Assembly (NCBI RefSeq): GCF_016918735.1
Contig: NZ_JAFFPR010000023.1
Span: 1-64,000 of the forward strand
DNA: 64,000 nt
Direction of reading: 5' to 3'
Source: Leptospira abararensis
GTDB lineage: Bacteria; Spirochaetota; Leptospiria; Leptospirales; Leptospiraceae
Shown: positions 62,980-64,000 of the stretch, piece by piece
Layout of the letters: each line of letters opens with the position of its first letter
Numbering within the stretch: the stretch's first letter is position 1
Position numbers and translations under genes: made by a program
Notes under the pieces: model-generated
Seen by the model: only the letters and a program-made list of their open reading frames with translations
Databases searched by the model: none
Told to the model about the DNA's origin: nothing

Positions 62980-63345
62980 TTATTTCCCTTCGTGTGGTTC
63001 CCCAAGTTCAATCCGGTGGGGTTCTTCTGTTATCCCCGGATTCCATAAAAAAAAGACAAGGATGCTGCGACCGTCTTCTTTTGGGACAGCAACGGTTTCT
63101 TTTCTTTCATATTTTGGCATAAAAACTTCGAAATTGTACATCCAATACTTTCCCTTCTTACGGGTCACTTGCCGGATCCCTTGTTTCAAAGGGTCCTTTT
63201 TCGTGAGTTTCCCATAAGGAAGAGGGTACTTGGTTTCCCAAATTTGGGGCAAAAGCTTTGCTGCTTCTTCATAATTGCCCGGTTCGGCCCAAAGAACCGC
63301 AGGAAAAATTCCCAAAAGTAAAATAAAAGAGAAACTATGACGCAT
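62980..63345 (-). CDS. Small exported hypothetical protein
   Basis: A 121-residue protein with a signal peptide (FSFILLLGIFPAVLWA, cleavage before EPGNYEE). The mature part (YWMYNFEVFMPKYERKETVAVP) is basic and aromatic with no known family. It is co-transcribed with the UDP-glucose pyrophosphorylase gene one base downstream. Confidence 0.6.
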   Translation of the reverse strand: MRHSFSFILLLGIFPAVLWAEPGNYEEAAKLLPQIWETKYPLPYGKLTKKDPLKQGIRQVTRKKGKYWMYNFEVFMPKYERKETVAVPKEDGRSILVFFLWNPGITEEPHRIELGEPHEGK

Positions 63346-63460
63346 ACGATTCTAAAAGGCAATCCTATGTAAGTACGGTTATCGGTCAATTCAGGAATTC
63401 TTCTGGCGCTGGAATTGATTTTCATAGACAAGAATTGAGTCTGACAGAATCATTTAATTC

Positions 63461-64000
63461 ATGTTTCGATTCATAGAATATCTGGAACGTTTTTGGGCGT
63501 TATTGTCGTTTTATCTTCCCAGCCATTTGTTTGTGGAGAATAATAAGGATAAAAACATATTGATCGTTCCTGGGTTTCTCGCCGGACGTTCCTACTATTC
63601 TAGACTTAAATCCAACTTGGATAACCTGGGATTCAAAGTAGGAATCCTTTCCACTCTCCGTGACCCTTTGTCTTTGGAAGAGGCCGTCCAACACCTTGCG
63701 AGCCAAATTCTTACAGCGCCTAACGAAGTGACTTTGATTGCTCATAACACCGGTGGGCTTCTCGTTTTAATTTTACCTGATGAAGCCAGACGAAAAGTCA
63801 AACGCCTCATCACTCTCGGAACTCCTTTCCATGGTTCTGACAGGTTTACCAATACAAGACAATCCTATTGGGGTTTTGAATCCGATTGGGTAAAAACTAA
63901 TTATAAAAATGCTTTATCTTTTCCCCTCTTCCAACCTCTCTCTGCTATCGAAGATTTTTCCTTTCCTCCACAAGAAAGTACGGAGTTTGGCCAAGGTCGT
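63461..64000 (+). CDS. Alpha/beta hydrolase with Asn in the nucleophile position (partial)
   Basis: The first 180 codons of a gene leaving the window. ILIVPGFLAGRSYYSRL is the oxyanion-loop strand; VTLIAHNTGGLLVLIL is the nucleophile-elbow region, where GHSxGG would be expected but Asn96 replaces the Ser (A-H-N-T-G-G; codon AAC). LITLGTPFHGSD follows, as in triacylglycerol-lipase-like proteins. The catalytic Asp and His lie beyond the window. Either an inactive homologue or a modified enzyme. ATG 63461, no signal peptide clear. Confidence 0.75.
   Translation, partial: MFRFIEYLERFWALLSFYLPSHLFVENNKDKNILIVPGFLAGRSYYSRLKSNLDNLGFKVGILSTLRDPLSLEEAVQHLASQILTAPNEVTLIAHNTGGLLVLILPDEARRKVKRLITLGTPFHGSDRFTNTRQSYWGFESDWVKTNYKNALSFPLFQPLSAIEDFSFPPQESTEFGQGR

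Noticed and set aside
63386..63440. TCAATTC / GAATTGA inverted pair and a third GAATTGA before the alpha/beta hydrolase gene
   Set aside because: Short, AT-rich motifs with irregular spacing; no operator family recognised.
1..64000. CRISPR arrays, tRNA or rRNA genes, complete insertion sequences
   Set aside because: No regular repeat-spacer series, no clover-leaf-like segments in the gaps, and no transposase-like protein seen.

Overview
The window looks like chromosomal DNA of a Leptospira species, probably one of the non-pathogenic lineages. Three things point there. It has Leptospira-type families (a DUF1574 protein and a DUF1554 remnant). It has many lipoprotein signals ending in N-C, Y-C or Q-C instead of the enterobacterial L-A-G-C. 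Its lifestyle genes are spirochaete-like: a methylmalonyl-CoA mutase operon, GT-C glycosyltransferases and many exported proteins of unknown function. The genus call rests on recognised families; no search was run. I saw no rRNA, tRNA, CRISPR array or intact insertion sequence.

Layout. 1-2.3 kb: the tail of an unknown gene, a start-less DUF1554 remnant, a lipoprotein and a YhhN-like membrane protein. 2.3-6.2 kb: an AraC-HTH/alkylguanine-DNA alkyltransferase fusion, the helicase HrpB and a STAS/zinc-ribbon protein. 6.3-11.9 kb: an operon of a CapD-like sugar dehydratase, an SspB-like adaptor and an NCS2 permease, then htpX and apt. 11.9-16 kb: a 7TM-like protein with a HATPase domain, divergent from a tandem pair of HtrA-like proteins, one with a full catalytic triad and one without. 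16-22.7 kb: a six-gene minus-strand surface-glycan cluster. 22.7-26.2 kb: a lipoprotein with a zincin motif, a DUF1574 protein and small proteins.

26.2-34.2 kb is one long minus-strand run: speE, an outer-membrane protein, two lipoproteins, pyrF, and the amine oxidase/DUF1365/Cfa lipid-modification trio. 34.3-39.9 kb is accessory in character: a DUF302 gene under a perfect palindrome, an intergenic repeat-like block, a lipoprotein and an ABM/ECF-sigma pair whose leaders can fold over their ribosome binding sites, and a cassette of unknown exported proteins ending in a truncated SGNH hydrolase. 40-42.9 kb: an EamA transporter, an SRPBCC-like protein, a ferritin-like protein with a histone-H1-like tail, and a YhhN lysoplasmalogenase homologue.

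42.9-48.4 kb is a methylmalonyl-CoA mutase (two subunits) and MeaB module. 48.4-48.9 kb holds gene remnants and a 25-base direct repeat. 48.9-56.3 kb: a NarL-type two-component system, a PilZ protein, an RND pump without partner genes and a GT-C membrane protein. 56.4-60.2 kb: an ExbB-TonB operon whose third gene is a secreted papain-fold protein that has lost the catalytic Cys and His. 60.2-61.3 kb: a thioesterase and a TetR repressor sharing a 52-base perfect inverted repeat. 61.3-64 kb: a lipoprotein, UDP-glucose pyrophosphorylase, an exported protein, and a truncated alpha/beta hydrolase with Asn in the nucleophile position.

The most unusual theme is degenerate hydrolases kept beside secretion or envelope genes: the inactive HtrA copy, the inactive papain-FnIII protein with TonB, and the Ser-to-Asn alpha/beta hydrolase. 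Two divergent gene pairs also have physically overlapping start codons.
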